Shown here: one piece after another, positions 1 to 13,300 of the stretch
Layout of the letters: the number at the start of each line of letters is the position of its first letter
Position numbering within the stretch: the first letter of the stretch is position 1
NCBI GenBank assembly: GCA_012932295.1
Contig: JAAONU010000001.1
Span: 56,889,693-56,953,692, forward strand
Origin: Cyclina sinensis
Lineage: Eukaryota > Mollusca > Bivalvia > Venerida > Veneridae
Reading direction: 5' to 3'
Length of the DNA: 64,000 nt
Made by a program: the position numbers and the translations under genes
Notes under the pieces: generated by a model
Databases searched by the model: none
The model's input: only the letters and a program-made list of their open reading frames with translations
Told to the model about the DNA's origin: nothing

Positions 1-610
1 CTACAGTCTAACATCTGAATCACATAAAAATATTCTCCGTTTTTAATTGGGCCTGAAATTCTACATAAATTTCAAATAGTTGCATTTAAAACCCAAGATT
101 TATAGTTAAACGCGTAATTACCTGTAAAAAGACAGCGTTCCGACAAATGCTTCCATTTTACATCTTTATTTGGAGTGAAAAGTGACGAAATTTATGTTTT
201 CATTTTAAATTTACGACATATATGAAAATTTTATCTCATAATCGTAATGATATGATAGCTTGAAATCATTCATATTGGCATAAGAATGTCGAAAATAACC
301 TTTAAATGCCTCAATTTATACCATTTACCGTAAATTTTGACATCGTAATAGATAAAATTAGATATTTTTATTGACCTATTCATAAGACAATATAGACAAA
401 TGGTAGAATCATCCCAACTTTTAAAAATGAAGAACGTCTTATGAACTTTGCTGGGCCTTATAGTTCACTCCCTTAGGGACTGCTTAGGTGGTCAAAAGGT
501 GATGGTCACTGACCTCTGGCTCAGGGTTATGGCTTGAGCTTGAGTTCCAGTTGTATATTTGATAGCTGGTAGCTTCTTACGTTTACGGCTCCTGAAGTTT
601 CCGCCTATAG
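1..610. other. Intergenic AT-rich DNA, no gene seen
   Basis: AT-rich sequence with stop codons in all frames. I see no exon-like open stretch and no RNA gene. The hairpin satellite begins at its right edge. Confidence 0.6.
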
Positions 611-1018
611 AACTTATACCAACATTTACAGTTCGGACAGTTTCTACCAACAGAACTTATAACAACATTTACAGTTCCGGCAGTTTCTGCCAACAGAACT
701 CACACTAAAATTTTCGGTACTGTCAGTTTTTGTCAACAGAACTGAAAACAATATAAACGGTTCTGGCAGTTTCTGACAACAGATCTCACACTAAATTTTT
801 CGGTACTGTCAGTTTTTGTCAACAGAACTGAAAACAATATAAACGGTTCTGGCAGTTTCTGACAACAGATCTTAAAACAATACGGTTCTGGTAGTTTCTA
901 CCAACAGAACCTACACTAAAATTTTCGGTACTGGCAGTTTTTGTCAACAGAACTGAAAACAATATAAACGGTTCTGGCAGTTTCTGACAACATAACTTAT
1001 ACTAACATTTACAGTTTC
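611..1018. repeat. 43-bp tandem satellite with hairpin in each unit
   Basis: About nine and a half units of 43 bp (one of 39 bp) lie head to tail. Two subtypes alternate in the middle part: one contains ACTAAAATTTTCGGTACTG, the other GAAAACAATATAAACGG, giving an 86-bp higher-order period. Each unit holds an imperfect inverted repeat, GTTCTGGCAG, TTT, then CTGCCAACAGAAC, so each can fold into a short hairpin. Some arms change together: TGGCAG with CTGCCA in one unit and TGGTAG with CTACCA in another. The last unit decays into single-copy DNA near 1018. No open reading frame is associated. Confidence 0.9.
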
Positions 1019-2514
1019 GCGTGTACGCCCGATGACGTTTCCTTGCTGGCTCTGTGAATTCCTCATGACGCAGTTTTACACTGGGAGGGTATCTGACGTC
1101 CGCGAAATTGCAAAAATATTAAATTAAAACAGTATAGACGAGATTTACACAAGAAGCTGATATAGCTTGATAATAATCTGTCTGTTTATTTAGTGGGGAT
1201 AGAAACAGGTCTATATAAAAAGAAAATCTCGTTCATTAATTATATCTGAGTATAAATAACAGCAAAATAAAAATGTGAATATTATAAATGTATATTTCTA
1301 GGACAGCAAATAACACGGTGTTTCTTCTCACATAGTAAAGGTGTATACCTTGTCAGGTTGAAAGGTCTATCTTTGAAATCTTATCAGTTCGATAAATCAC
1401 AATTTTGTCAATAAAATTTCACATGACAAATTGAGAGAAAAGTTAAATGGTCGACAGAAAGAATTTGAAATTTGCTAATTTCTGTCAATATTTTTATATG
1501 AGGCTATATGTTTTGAATTTATTTATTTTTACATGGTTTAGATACGTAAAAAAACAACTTTTGCCACAGTTAGGAAAACAATTTGTCAGTATTTACAAAT
1601 TTTAAATTGTTTTATGAAATTGATCGATTAGTTGCAGAGGTTGTAATAATATGTGCATTATTGTCATCTATGAACGTGTTAGCTGTCAGCGAACTGGTCT
1701 GCTTTTGTCTTGACGAAGCCTATCGAAATTTGATCGAAAGTGCCACTTAAAAATCTATTACGTAGCTACAATGAAGGAAGAAATCTAATCTACACAAGCG
1801 GCGAAACACGTCATTTTCTGTAACCATTTCAAGGTAGACGTTCATTCATTAAGAGATAATAATCATTTTAAAGAGGTGTGATTGTAGCAAAATGTACATT
1901 TCTGGTGGCGCGTGACTGTGAAATGACCGCTGCACGTGACCATCGAGCAGTGTTCCAAAGGTCATCTATCATCTAAAATATCGACATTAAAATAAAAAAC
2001 TGCATCAGTTTTTCAATTAGCTGTTATCAAGAGGTATAAAATCAGTCACAAAATTATGACGGCTGGTAACAGGAAACTTCTAAAAAGAAGCAAATGTGTA
2101 TTGGCGCGTGCAACGCAACAATGAATTCTAAATTAAACCTCCATTATTTAGATTTTCTCTGATATTGATCTTTCTGACAGATTGTTGTCTTTGGGCAACT
2201 TTTCATTCCATCAGCCAGATTTTATCACCGCCTCATGTTCATGGAAAAAAATAAATATCGCGTTTGTTTCATGTAATTTGGCATAATGCAGCGATATTTG
2301 ACACATTGTTTCCCTAAGTTGTGTATTTTCATAATGTGTTTAGAACCAGTTCTTGTCATTATAAGATTATATTAAGATTGTATTTATAATTAGATTAATT
2401 GTGTATCTGTGCAGGATTTGAAATATTACAAATAAAAATATGTTTTAGTATCAAAACTTTCAATAAGTTATGGCAATGATATTTGATTTTGGCTAACTCA
2501 TGGGAGTTCAATCT
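1019..2514. other. Intergenic, no gene seen
   Basis: AT-rich, no open frame longer than chance, no recognised repeat. It holds one CACGTG palindrome at 1933-1938. Confidence 0.55.
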
Positions 2515-2748
2515 GCAAAGTTCTTACGAGACCTGAGTACGCAAAGTTCTTACAAGACCTGAGTACGCAAAGTTCTTACAAGACCTGAGTACGCAAAGTT
2601 CTTACGAGACCTGAGTATGCAAAGTTCTTACAAGACCTGAGTACGCAAAGTTCTTACGAGACCTGAGTACGCAAAGTTCTTACGAGACCTGAGTACGCAA
2701 AGATCTTACGAGACCTGAGTACGCAAAGTTCTTACGAGACCTGAGTAC
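2515..2748. repeat. 26-bp minisatellite, nine copies
   Basis: Nine consecutive 26-bp units occupy exactly 234 bp. The unit begins GCAAAGTTCTTACGAGACCT and ends GAGTAC. Units differ only at one or two positions (ACGAG or ACAAG, GAGTAC or GAGTAT, AGTTCT or AGATCT), which indicates recent expansion. No coding frame uses it. Confidence 0.95.
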
Positions 2749-3766
2749 TTAGGCAAGATGTAAATTACGCCTTAAGGTGGTAAAGAAAACGTTCTTTGGC
2801 TGATAAAAGGTTATGCCTTGAACAACAATTTCATTAAGCAAAGTTGCTGAAAAAGGATAACGGGCAGAGACAGAACACACACCAAAGTATGTTATAATGT
2901 AATGTGACCGAGTGCAAGTTTGTTTAGGTTTTGAAAATGACCTTAACTGTTGACACAGACTTACTTTGGGAAAAACTAGAAATGCTTTGATGGTCACCTA
3001 GGGACACAGTGATAAATTACACAATGATACTTAAATTTCAAGCTTTCGTGACTTGATAATTTTTTATGTTTATACATGCATGTCAGGCTTTAAGCTAACC
3101 TTTTTGTAACCTTTACCTACGGAAGCTGATGCTGATACACCATTTCCCAGGTATGAGTAGAGTAACCCCTCTTGAAGAGGAAGATTATCCTTCATGGAAG
3201 TTGTAGTAACAAAAATTTATATACCTGCAATAACTCTTTGTCAAATAACAACAACAAAGGAATATAATTAAGAATCGAAATATGACCTTTGTCACCCACG
3301 TGATTGGTCAAGTAAATCCCACAATGCAGTTACAAGTTCTAATGTCTGTATAAAGTGACATCTCGTCTGCAACAGTGAGAAAGACCCAAACAGACGAAAC
3401 AATCATGAGGTTGTGTTTTTATGGCCGCTAAGAGGCTTCGTAGATAGTTTTATGACAGATTCCTAATGTGCGTTTCTGTCTGTTTATTGTTTTGAATGTC
3501 TTGTGTATCAGTAACAAAGTCTGACAGAGTCATAGTCAATCAAAGAACCTTACTTCCTCAATAGTTTCCTTATTTTGTGTTTTACATCTTACTTGTTTTA
3601 AGCATTTATGAAATGATTAGACAGAGGCGTTGACTTTTAGTCTTACATTTCTGTTAAGGAGTATGAGTAAAAGAAAGAAATTCTGAAGCCATAGAACTGC
3701 TGGAGTCCGCCATCATTTAAGTCAGAGGAGATATTTGTCACCAGAGGTGAGAACCTGTCCAGTAAA
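2749..3766. other. Intergenic, no gene seen
   Basis: Short open frames here (for example on the minus strand at 2749-2997) have no recognisable protein features and are of chance length for this composition. One CACGTG lies at 3297-3302. Confidence 0.5.
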
Positions 3767-3844
3767 ATAGGGATAATCCCCGGGTATCCCTATCACGCGC
3801 GTTGCTATGTCAACAAAAAATGACCCCGCGCGCGGTATAAAATA
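3767..3844 (+). promoter_or_regulatory. Promoter-like patch: palindrome, X-box-like site, TATA element
   Basis: In order: an imperfect palindrome centred on CCCCGGG (3767-3793) with arms ATAGGGATA and TATCCCTAT; a CpG run ACGCGCG; GTTGCTATGTCAAC (3801-3814), which matches the RFX X-box GTTGCCATGGCAAC at 12 of 14 positions; a second CpG run CCGCGCGCGG; and TATAAAATA (3836-3844). The spacing looks like a core promoter reading rightward. No supported coding exon follows, so a promoter is only an inference; a first non-coding exon or a non-coding transcript is possible. Confidence 0.25.
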
Positions 3845-6120
3845 AACACTTCAAAATTAGTAACCGACTCTTTCCACCAGGAGATCACCCTGCCTTTGAA
3901 ATATTAAAGCCATTTAAACAGAAGTGTTATTAGGTGGGGACAATTTATTCCTTTGTGAAAGTAAGTGATTTTCTGAAACAAATTTGGTCGGCGCTTTCAA
4001 TTTCACCGAGAACGGGCGGCTATAAAAGTATACGCGTCTAATGCCCCTGTTAACTATCATTAAAGTTTTATTCTGGTTTAATAAAAGGCGACTTTAATTG
4101 AATCGTCAAACTTGTTGAGGTTTTTTCAGATACTGGAGAGATAAAATAATGTTTTCTGCATTCCGAGTATAAAAAAATATTCACACAAAATGCATATCGC
4201 AAAAATTATAGCCATTATGTGTATGTCAACGTTTTTTTTTATCGCTTTGCCGATGTTCAAAACAGGCTTACAGGACTTAAAAAATGTGTACAATGATAGA
4301 TTATCTACAGATATTAAATTAGATGTCAATTAACGGTTATAGCGGAAAAATATCAACGAAAATAGATGATATCAATTTAATTTACCGAGAGCTCTCTAAA
4401 ACTGAAGGTTTCAATTTAGAAATGACGATGACCTTTATGAACTAGTGTTACTGATAAGCTTAAAGTGATAGTGATTATATTTAAAGATACTTCACCGAAT
4501 TAGTTATTTTGGACGGTTTAGCAAGGAAGTCTGTCGAGCTTTGGAAAGAAAAAATGCCTGATCGTGAATTGAGTCGAGCCAAATAACTTTATCGATAAAC
4601 TTTAAGTGAGAAAGCTTATAGATATATATCAGGCTAAGAATAATTAAGTAAAAACTTCAACTGGTTTATAATTTAGATTATAATTACTTAGTTCAAATCG
4701 ACTTTCATTTAGAATACATTACATATGTTCACGCCACTGCGAGTACAAAAAACTACAGATGACCAGTGCGTAGGTTTATAAGGAAAGAAATAGGCTGAGA
4801 TGTGCCAAATACATTAAATGCCATTTTGGTTTTTAGATGTACGAAATGAAATTAAAGACAAATGTAACTGGAATGAAAAGAGAATATATCAAAATCAAAA
4901 GTCTACATATTTCATTACTTTGCTAGTTCCTTTTCTGCTGTCTGCTGTTACCGAATTTTGCTTAGTCGCGTTTATGTCTAAACTAAGATCCTTTAAACGT
5001 CCCCGCCTTTATGCATTGTCACGCGAGTATGTTTGCAGTTTATCAGATTCGCGTGCGAAGAATTATGAAAGTCTGGTCGTCTGCTCGGACGCCGCGTTCT
5101 TCTTTTTTGAGCAGACGGCCAAAAGAAATACTTCAAAGGGAAAAAATCGCAGATTTTTATCACAAGTCTGCTTACAGAAAAGTGTGTAAATACGAGAATA
5201 ATTTAATTTAGTTGAAGAATATAATAGACTTTCACCGAAATATTCTATAGATAATTTTTACCATGTTTCGAACGCACGGCACTACTTTATGTCAGGGCTG
5301 GCTATAATTAGCCTTTCATTCAAAGTGTTAGATTTACGCCAAAATGGTCGCGACATTTTCTTTGTCGGACTTGAAGTCAACTACACGGTGTTAATCAAAT
5401 TAGAATTAAACATCTCAGTGGTCTATTAAAATTCTACAGTATCAACTTTCACTGTCTGCTGAAGTCGGTAACAAAGTCATACAGTCTATAATGACAGCCG
5501 TTAAAAGTTCAGTTGAACTGAGCGTTAAACTGTTACATACGAAGGAACTTTATTTTATACTTAATTCATCTTATATACTTAACAATGTCCGTGTGCTTAC
5601 TTGGAGCATACCCAAATTACCATTACACACAATATCCCTTGTTTAGAGAAAGCTTTGGATTCCGCGTTTTTATGAGAGTTTTTAAAAATATCCCTAGGGT
5701 TGAAGGTTAACAGACACAGTGCATTTTGGGGTTTACTTATACTTTCTGGTATTTAATATGACACTCGTTGTAGCTATTTGTTGACGCTTTTCCGCTTATG
5801 ATAGAATTTTAGTATAATAAGGAATACCGCTTTTTCAGCATGGACTAATTACCTGGCAGTGAAGGAGTATTTAAGTTGAACTGTGTATTAATAGTTCATT
5901 AAGGTGATGAAGAGACCACGGGTGTATTAAAGCTATCTTTGATCCTTGCTGGATTTTACAGGCTTAAATGGTGCGTTCATTCAACAAAATATCCTATTTA
6001 TATGCATTATATTGTAATATATTCTATTATGAATGGCCCTTAAGGGTTAAACACTATTTGAAGGTTCTTTGAAAATTATGTTTGGGTCCGTTTAGGTGAT
6101 ATTGGGAGACGAATTCCCTA
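3845..6120. other. Intergenic, no gene seen
   Basis: The longest open frame (plus strand, 4818-5189, 123 codons) has no recognisable domain, and no splice partner could be identified. I do not support a gene here. Confidence 0.5.
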
Positions 6121-6137
6121 CCAGCAGAGGGCGCTGG
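6121..6137 (+). promoter_or_regulatory. CTCF-type core motif, strong match
   Basis: CCAGCAGAGGGCGCTGG contains the full 15-base CTCF core CCAGCAGAGGGCGCT with no mismatch. It sits in a locally GC-rich patch (ATCCCGCGGAGGCGATC follows) inside AT-rich DNA. CTCF and its zinc-finger specificity are conserved across bilaterians, so this is a candidate insulator or loop anchor upstream of the bHLH gene. Occupancy cannot be seen from sequence. Confidence 0.5.
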
Positions 6138-7296
6138 AATCCCGCGGAGGCGATCAGAGGCTGGATTGTTGATTTTCAAAATTGCCTTTGATCTGTGATC
6201 AAAACAGCGACAGTTTTAACACGTTTGTGAAGGTAATCTGTCAAAATGTCAGGTTTCTTGTAGAGAATGCGATTAAAATGAAAGGTAACCGCTAAACTCA
6301 CTGTGCTATGGCTTACCCCAAAAAAGAAGTTTTATAACCATTACATGGACAGAACCTGTGCTAATACAACGTATCGCTTCCACTTTCACTTCAAATAACG
6401 AAGCGGTACATGATAAAAGAATTGTCTCTGTCTTGATCGCATGATTTACCCCCAGCCTTGGCGTTTTAAAAGCAAGTATTCGACAAGTTGCAAAACAAGT
6501 AAGTTTGCAAACGTCATTAAAGGAAACAAACGTCATTAAAGGAAACAGACGTAACTCAATCGCTTCTTTGTGCTGAATGTATCTGCTAACGTTTCTGATC
6601 ACTTAGAGTGCTTATTTTTAAATCTTGATTTTTTTACACTCCTAAAAGCCTGGCAAGAAGGTCTGTCTCTAAGGAAAAGGAAATAGTTTCGAAATTTGTA
6701 ATACCTATCGATAGTTCGAATAACAGAGAAAGTAGGCAAGAATGTGTTTTTCCTTCACTTGAATTGTTTGCTAAGAATGCTAATCGTTATCATTCATTTG
6801 TAATTATTACAGTCTCTACCAAAGGTCTTTGGTTCTACAAACAAGAAACAATCAATCTTTGATTAATTTTAAAACGGTTCAAGTCTCCGATAATTTATGT
6901 ATATGCTTAGATTTCCGGTTACCGTATGTTTCATTGCTGTAAAAAAATATGGTCATACATATTGTAAGTCGCATGTCAAACTTCTACTCTATTGAAGGTA
7001 GCTTACAACAAATAATGAACGAGTTATAAAACAAGCGGCCACTTAATAATAAGATGTTCATGGTAAAATAATTACTAAATGATAGGAATAATATGACACT
7101 CGATGGTCAAACGACCACGAACTAAAGAGTTCTACGTAGAAAGCAAAGGTGATCATATTCAGTTAAATGAGCCATAATTAAGTGGTTGCTCTAGCCTCTA
7201 AATGATGTTAAAGTAGTTATTTAAGTAGTATAAAACTCCATGGTGCGTAACTATGTTGCAACACAGTCGCTAGTCAGTGCAATTTGATTTCATTGT
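6138..7296. repeat. Intergenic; small 20-bp direct repeat near 6510-6550
   Basis: Two adjacent copies of a unit containing AACGTCATTAAAGGAAAC lie near 6510-6550, followed by a partial third. The rest is AT-rich with no supported gene. Confidence 0.5.
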
Positions 7297-7396
7297 GGCG
7301 GAAACTGATCTGTGACGTCGCACGTGACCGGGCGTCCGCCACGTACGCCCTCAAACACGTGACTAGCGTAAAGCCTCGTTTCAGATCGACTGGAGC
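7297..7396. promoter_or_regulatory. CpG-rich E-box cluster, candidate cis-regulatory element
   Basis: About 13 CpG dinucleotides fall within roughly 100 bp. Two CACGTG E-boxes (7321-7326 and 7356-7361) stand 35 bp apart, with a TGACGTCG CRE-like site just before the first. This differs from the surrounding AT-rich DNA. No open frame accounts for it. Calling it an enhancer or promoter is inference. Confidence 0.3.
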
Positions 7397-10300
7397 AGAA
7401 AATGAAAAGCGGAATATTGCGTCGTTGTTAAGACCTGCACACGAGTTTTGCTAATCTGGATCTTTTGATAATAATCTCAAAGGCACTTGAGTGAAAGTAA
7501 TTTCGGGAAATGTCGCAAAGTTTCTAAATACCAAGCGCTTCCGAGACAACGCATGTCAATTATAAGATACGTCGTTCATAAATCAACACTAATTCATGTT
7601 GGCTTTTTTTACTCCTGACGTTTCACGTTTTTAATTTTTACTGTTGTTAATGCAGAACGTAGTGTTTGTGTTGTTTAAGACAAGTACATTTTTCAGATCA
7701 TACAAAATGCATTTTATGGCTTCCATGAGTTAATAATGAAAACTACCTACCTTGGTGCAACTTACTGATGAAATATTAATTCACATAAAACATAAGACTA
7801 AACAGTTGTTTGACCTTATATATGTCAAGAAAAGTAAAATTAGACAAAGTCAGAAAATTGGTGTGTTTTTTTTTCTTTTCACTTTTCATAATGAATTTGA
7901 GACAAATGTATATACTGTATTGTTTTAAGTTACGAATAAAATATCTGTTCTGTTCTTCATAACGCCTCTGATCGGTTTGTTTTCACATAGGAGTCTTTAA
8001 GGTCAGATCAAAACGAATTCATGCATACTATTTTTAACAGTTTAAATTTTAATTTTTTGCAGCCTTTTATTATCATTTAGTGCTGGTACACCTATTTGGA
8101 GACTTCAGAGACAATGTAGAAAATTACGTGAGAGCTGAATCTTCGCGAGTTTACTATCAACCAATCAAAATTGTTAACCGTAGGAGTCACCAACTGTTCA
8201 GTGATTTCGTAGATCGATAAACCTTTGTTATTGTTCCATCGCCTCGTCAAGTAGCATCGATATTTACCGATTTCTGGGGCATTAGTTGAATACAATTATT
8301 ACTTCATTAATAGAAAATGACAACTTTAAGTTTAGAGTGGCGTGAATGGGACAAAAACTGATCAAATTTATTCCGATTCCGAGATTTCGTTTCTTTTGGG
8401 TTCTTTGAAGGTAGTTGGCGTTCCTTGGGGGTAGTTAGTTTAGCATGCAAGAACAAGGTATCCCACAGATTAATATTAATGATTTTTGATGGAGAAATGA
8501 TCTCTTTGCAGATTTGCCGATACTAGCAAAATTATAATAAGCTTGAAAAGTAACAGCCAACTGAAACGATGGAAAGAATATAGGGAGAAATGTCACAATC
8601 TGACATGTTTGTAACTTTCTGAATTAGAAAAAGAAAACAAAGAAATGTGAATAAACATATTGTAATTCAATTTGGCTGTAATACATAATCTTGGTCTATG
8701 CTAAATACAAAAAAGAAAGAATTGAATAAATAAATCAATAAATCAATAAATAAAACAGACATACTTTTGTACAATAATTGGCACCAACTTTCAAAATATA
8801 TAAGTTGCTTCAACAATTGATTTTGCAATATTCATAAAATAAGTGAGTGAGTTTTATCCCTTTTGCTAGCAAATTCCCATTTTTCACCAACTTACATGAA
8901 TTTATGGTATTTAGCTACTGTCGGAATCGTCCAACAATTGTAGAACCAGAGAAATTTATGTCTCTGGTAGAACATTAAAAGGTTTTATTCAATGTAATTT
9001 GTTTCAAAGCCGTTTTCACCACGTGTATATATGAATATATGAGCTTTAAGTTTGATCATTTACAAACATTGGCTCAGAAATACTGAGTAATAAACTCGAA
9101 ACTTACTGAAGTGCTGAAATTGAAATACATGGGAGTTCTGAATAACCTAGCATAGTATGAAAGCTTTGAAACTATGGCACGATATACTACTGAATGCAAA
9201 AATATAATTACTGGTTTACCAAGTTTATAAAAATACGAAATTATCAGGTAGCTACCTTTTGCATCTTTTGCACCTATTTTCTTACAATCGTTATCTACTT
9301 AGCATTATGTTTGACGAAATAACTGTTTCACTAAAAAAAAAAAAAAATCTAAATTCTGTTCTGTTCTGCCCTGCCCTGCTCAGTTTTTTCTGCCTTGCCC
9401 TGCCCTGCCCTGCTCTCACTACAATATCCTAATAAATGTAATACTGAAATTGCCTTACATCCACCGCACTCTTTCTTTCCCATACTCTTACGACATTAGG
9501 ACTGATATATAACAAGTCTAATCAATAACATATAACTTTTCTTTTAAAGAAATCGTGTCTTTTTTCTTCCAAAAGTTGTTATTTCTGCTGGAAGTAACCT
9601 CATTAAATGAATATAAAATCTTCAGGACCTTCCCTAGATCATCCGTTACTCAATCCCATCGCTAGTAAAGGTGATACATTGGTTTAATGATTATTACGGC
9701 AGAGAAGTGTCCCTATCTTTAATTGTTTAGCTTCTTAAATATTAGATGAGAACACCTGACTTAAGAACGTCTTACCCCGAGGCCGACCTCACACCGGCAC
9801 GCGACATCACGTGTGTTATTCAATTAACCGACTCCCTTTCTTTCAATATTTATGTGTATTCCAAATTTGTAGAATCCTTGTCCCCATTATTTTCTTTCTG
9901 GTCTGTCTATAGAAGAAATTTCAACCAATCGAAATAGGCAGAAAATCACTGGTGTACGACGGAACATACGCTGGTTTCAGAAAATTAAGCCCCGGGGTTC
10001 GTCAAGCTAGACCGAACGTTTCTCAAATATTTTCATAACGCCACCAGTCGAAAAACCAACATTTACCTTACAGCGTGAAAACATAGGGTATCGAATTCGG
10101 ATTTTATGTTCCAAGATTACCATCAGATTGTGGAATGAAAACATATTTGTTTTCATTTGTAGTTTGAAAGTACAGTCGACGTAAGACGGATGTTTATGTA
10201 CTGAACATGCCACAAAGTACAGATCCACTCTCAGATTTTGTTCAGTTAACACTGTTCTTCTAAACTGTGCAAATAAACAGAGGTATACCGAATCCTCTCG

Positions 10301-13300
10301 CACGTGCATGGATTTATGGGGACTTTCAATATTTGCATATTAATCTCGCATAATCTCGTCTGTACTGGCGAGAGTTAAGCTTAAATTGAGACAGATCGAC
10401 AGACTATCGGCAAAAATTATATATATAGGATCTGACAGGAGTTTTCATTTCATAGAAACTTTTATTCAACAAGTTCAGGAAAATGTGATTAAGCAATCCT
10501 CTAGCGAGCTCGAGCCTCTGGCGAGCGTAATAACATTAATCCTTGATAAGCTGTATAAAAGTTAACATGAAATGTTAGCGAGTGTCAGATTCTTTTTATC
10601 ACATGACCAAAACAACAGTAAATGGGTTTTATCGTAGTTATATTTATTTGAACTATACTGAAAAACTTCAAAAAAAGCTGTTACAAAACATTCGCCAAGA
10701 AAATAGTTCTAAATGAAATGTCAAAATAGGTCGGAAATACTTCTGAACACAGAAGACATCTCTTTGAAATTGGACGTCTATAAGATAACAAATTTTAAGA
10801 ATGACAATAAATAAATATGTTATGGCTATATTGTATTACAAACAACATATATATAAATTGGGCAATAGGCATAAGTATCCTGAATGGAATTTTGTCTTAC
10901 ATTGAGAAATGCACATAAGACAAGTACTTGTCAGAGTTCTTAATACATGAAATTTGAAAACAAAGAGGTGGAAAGTTCGAAATTTATTTCGATGTCTTTA
11001 TATCTACAATATGAATACTTATACCTGCGAGTAAGTCCGCCATTTTATGTTTATTACCGTAGGTAACGGTTGCCCATATGACCGACTCACCTTGAATAGT
11101 TTAGTTATTTTAGGTTGAGGTGATTAGTGCAAGACACAGAAAGCATTCCATTTCCAGAGACACTTTAGTTTCTTTACATCCTGAATGCACTGGAAGTAAA
11201 AGTAGAAAAGATGGGAAACGAACTCCCGACCGCTTGACAAGTGAAGTTGTGCACAAGACTTTTAGTGACCTTGACCTTCAGCAAAGCATGAATTATTCTT
11301 TCAGCTTTACGTTTGATTAACATTCTACCTCCATGTAAACAGAGGTCAACAACAACAATAACGACAAAGAGTTTAGCAATGTTTTTTTGTTGTTGTTGTA
11401 GAAGGGTAATAAGTAAACCATAGCCAAAACAAAATCGTTGTAATGGAGGGGTTCGTCATGGTTGTAACCGTCACATAGTTAGCGGAAGTACGATGCTTTA
11501 AATCTTAGATTGCTCATTTATAAATTTCATACTTTTTGTTCATGTAACATTTGCATCAATCAACATGCAAGTCTATGATTTAAAAGTTCAGTGCGAAATT
11601 GCGTGTTTTTTTTGACTTTGACGTAACAAAAATTACGGTGCACATATAAATAAAAAGGCTCCTTAGTTACTGCTCCTATGCAATTGACAGATCTATGGGT
11701 TAAAAGGTTAAAACATAATTTGCAACTGTTTTGGTGCATTTAAGGCATATTTTGAAGAGAAAAAGGTCCAATATTACTTTTGCTTAGGAAAAAGTTGATT
11801 TAACTAAACCCGTCCTTAGTTGAAAAAAATGTAATTATCCTATTTTTAAATCAATTGAAACAAAAACAGACTCGTTTGTCATACTGGTAAAAGGATGTCG
11901 GTCGTAAATCAGCCCATCTAGTGTTAACATTGAACTACTAACATTTATGTTCGTCTCTTTAAAACATTTTGTTACCAAACCTGCCAGTGAAAAGCAATTA
12001 AACAATTATTACATTGTCGCAAAAAGAGCAGCATTTGGGAATGACACCCTTTTACGAAATTTGTAAAATTTTATTTATCACCTGGTTTTGTCATATAATA
12101 ATGTAATTAATATTGCATGTTGCCTGCTTGTTACCTACGCGTTTTATTAAAACGAGCAGATATTTTATACGAAAAGATATCCGGCGCGTGCTCATGATAG
12201 TCACGTGGTCCTTAGCAGAAGACTGAAGCGTCTCTGAATCTAGTAAAATGAAATATATAGTGAAAATTACTCAGCCCTCTTCGCTGAAAAACTGACAGGG
12301 TTTTTGCATTCATTCAACAAAGACAAACAGACATGTGACGGATTTTTTTCTTTTGTTTAAATGAATGTATCTTCATCAGACGTTTTGTTCAGCAGGCGAA
12401 CAATTCCTGTCTTCATATATATAATTATATAAACAAACAAACAAACACACACACAAAAAACATGAAATACGTAGTAGATAGGTTGTAGAGCTCAGGTTGA
12501 TCATTGTTTAAGAAAATCATCTATCACTTTGTGTCGTGTTAGATAAGCTTTTTTGATTCTTTGTGTTCCTTTTCTGTTTGCTTCTAGTTTCCTGCATTTT
12601 TTTCTGCTAATCTTATTGCGGCACTAAAATTCTTTTTTATTTTCTCACCGTCTTGTTCTCAATATTTCTTGCACTTGTTTGTTTACTTTCTTAAAAAAAC
12701 AATTCGTCATTTTTCACTTTACTTTCGCCTTTATTGGTCCATAGCTTCAGTTGTTCTACCCTGATTTAACAGTAATATATTTGTTTTAATCTGAATATTC
12801 CATATTATGTCGTAAAAAGCCATATGCCTCATATAGCATCTGCAATTAGCAAGTTTAATATGGCAAGAACTCTTAAAAGCTTGCATATAAAAGTCTAGTT
12901 ACGTTCAACAATGTATTGCAACTAGGGTTAAAATGCAATATAGGGCATTTAAATCTTCGTGAGAAATTTCATGATCGCATTTCATTGGACCCCTATAGTT
13001 ACTGGTGATTCCACTCCAAATTGTACTCAAAGACCCACATTTTCTCATATAACACGTTGATTTGTAACGTTACTTTAAAGTCGAAATAAAAGTGATAACA
13101 ACCCGCATTTCATTGGATACTTTGTCGTCTGCTCTCAGAAAAATTGTTCCTTTGACATCGCACGTGCATTTTACCAAAGATTCACCAAAATTAATATCAA
13201 AATAATTGATAGTTTCTATAGAACATCGACAGTAGAAATTCCATAAAAAGTCAGAGGGAAGATCTTCTAGAAATGTCGCATCCAGAAGTCAATATATAAT

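Noticed and set aside
4818..5189. 123-codon plus-strand frame, the longest in the left third
   Set aside because: Composition looks like translated non-coding DNA, there is no domain, and no consistent splice context was found.
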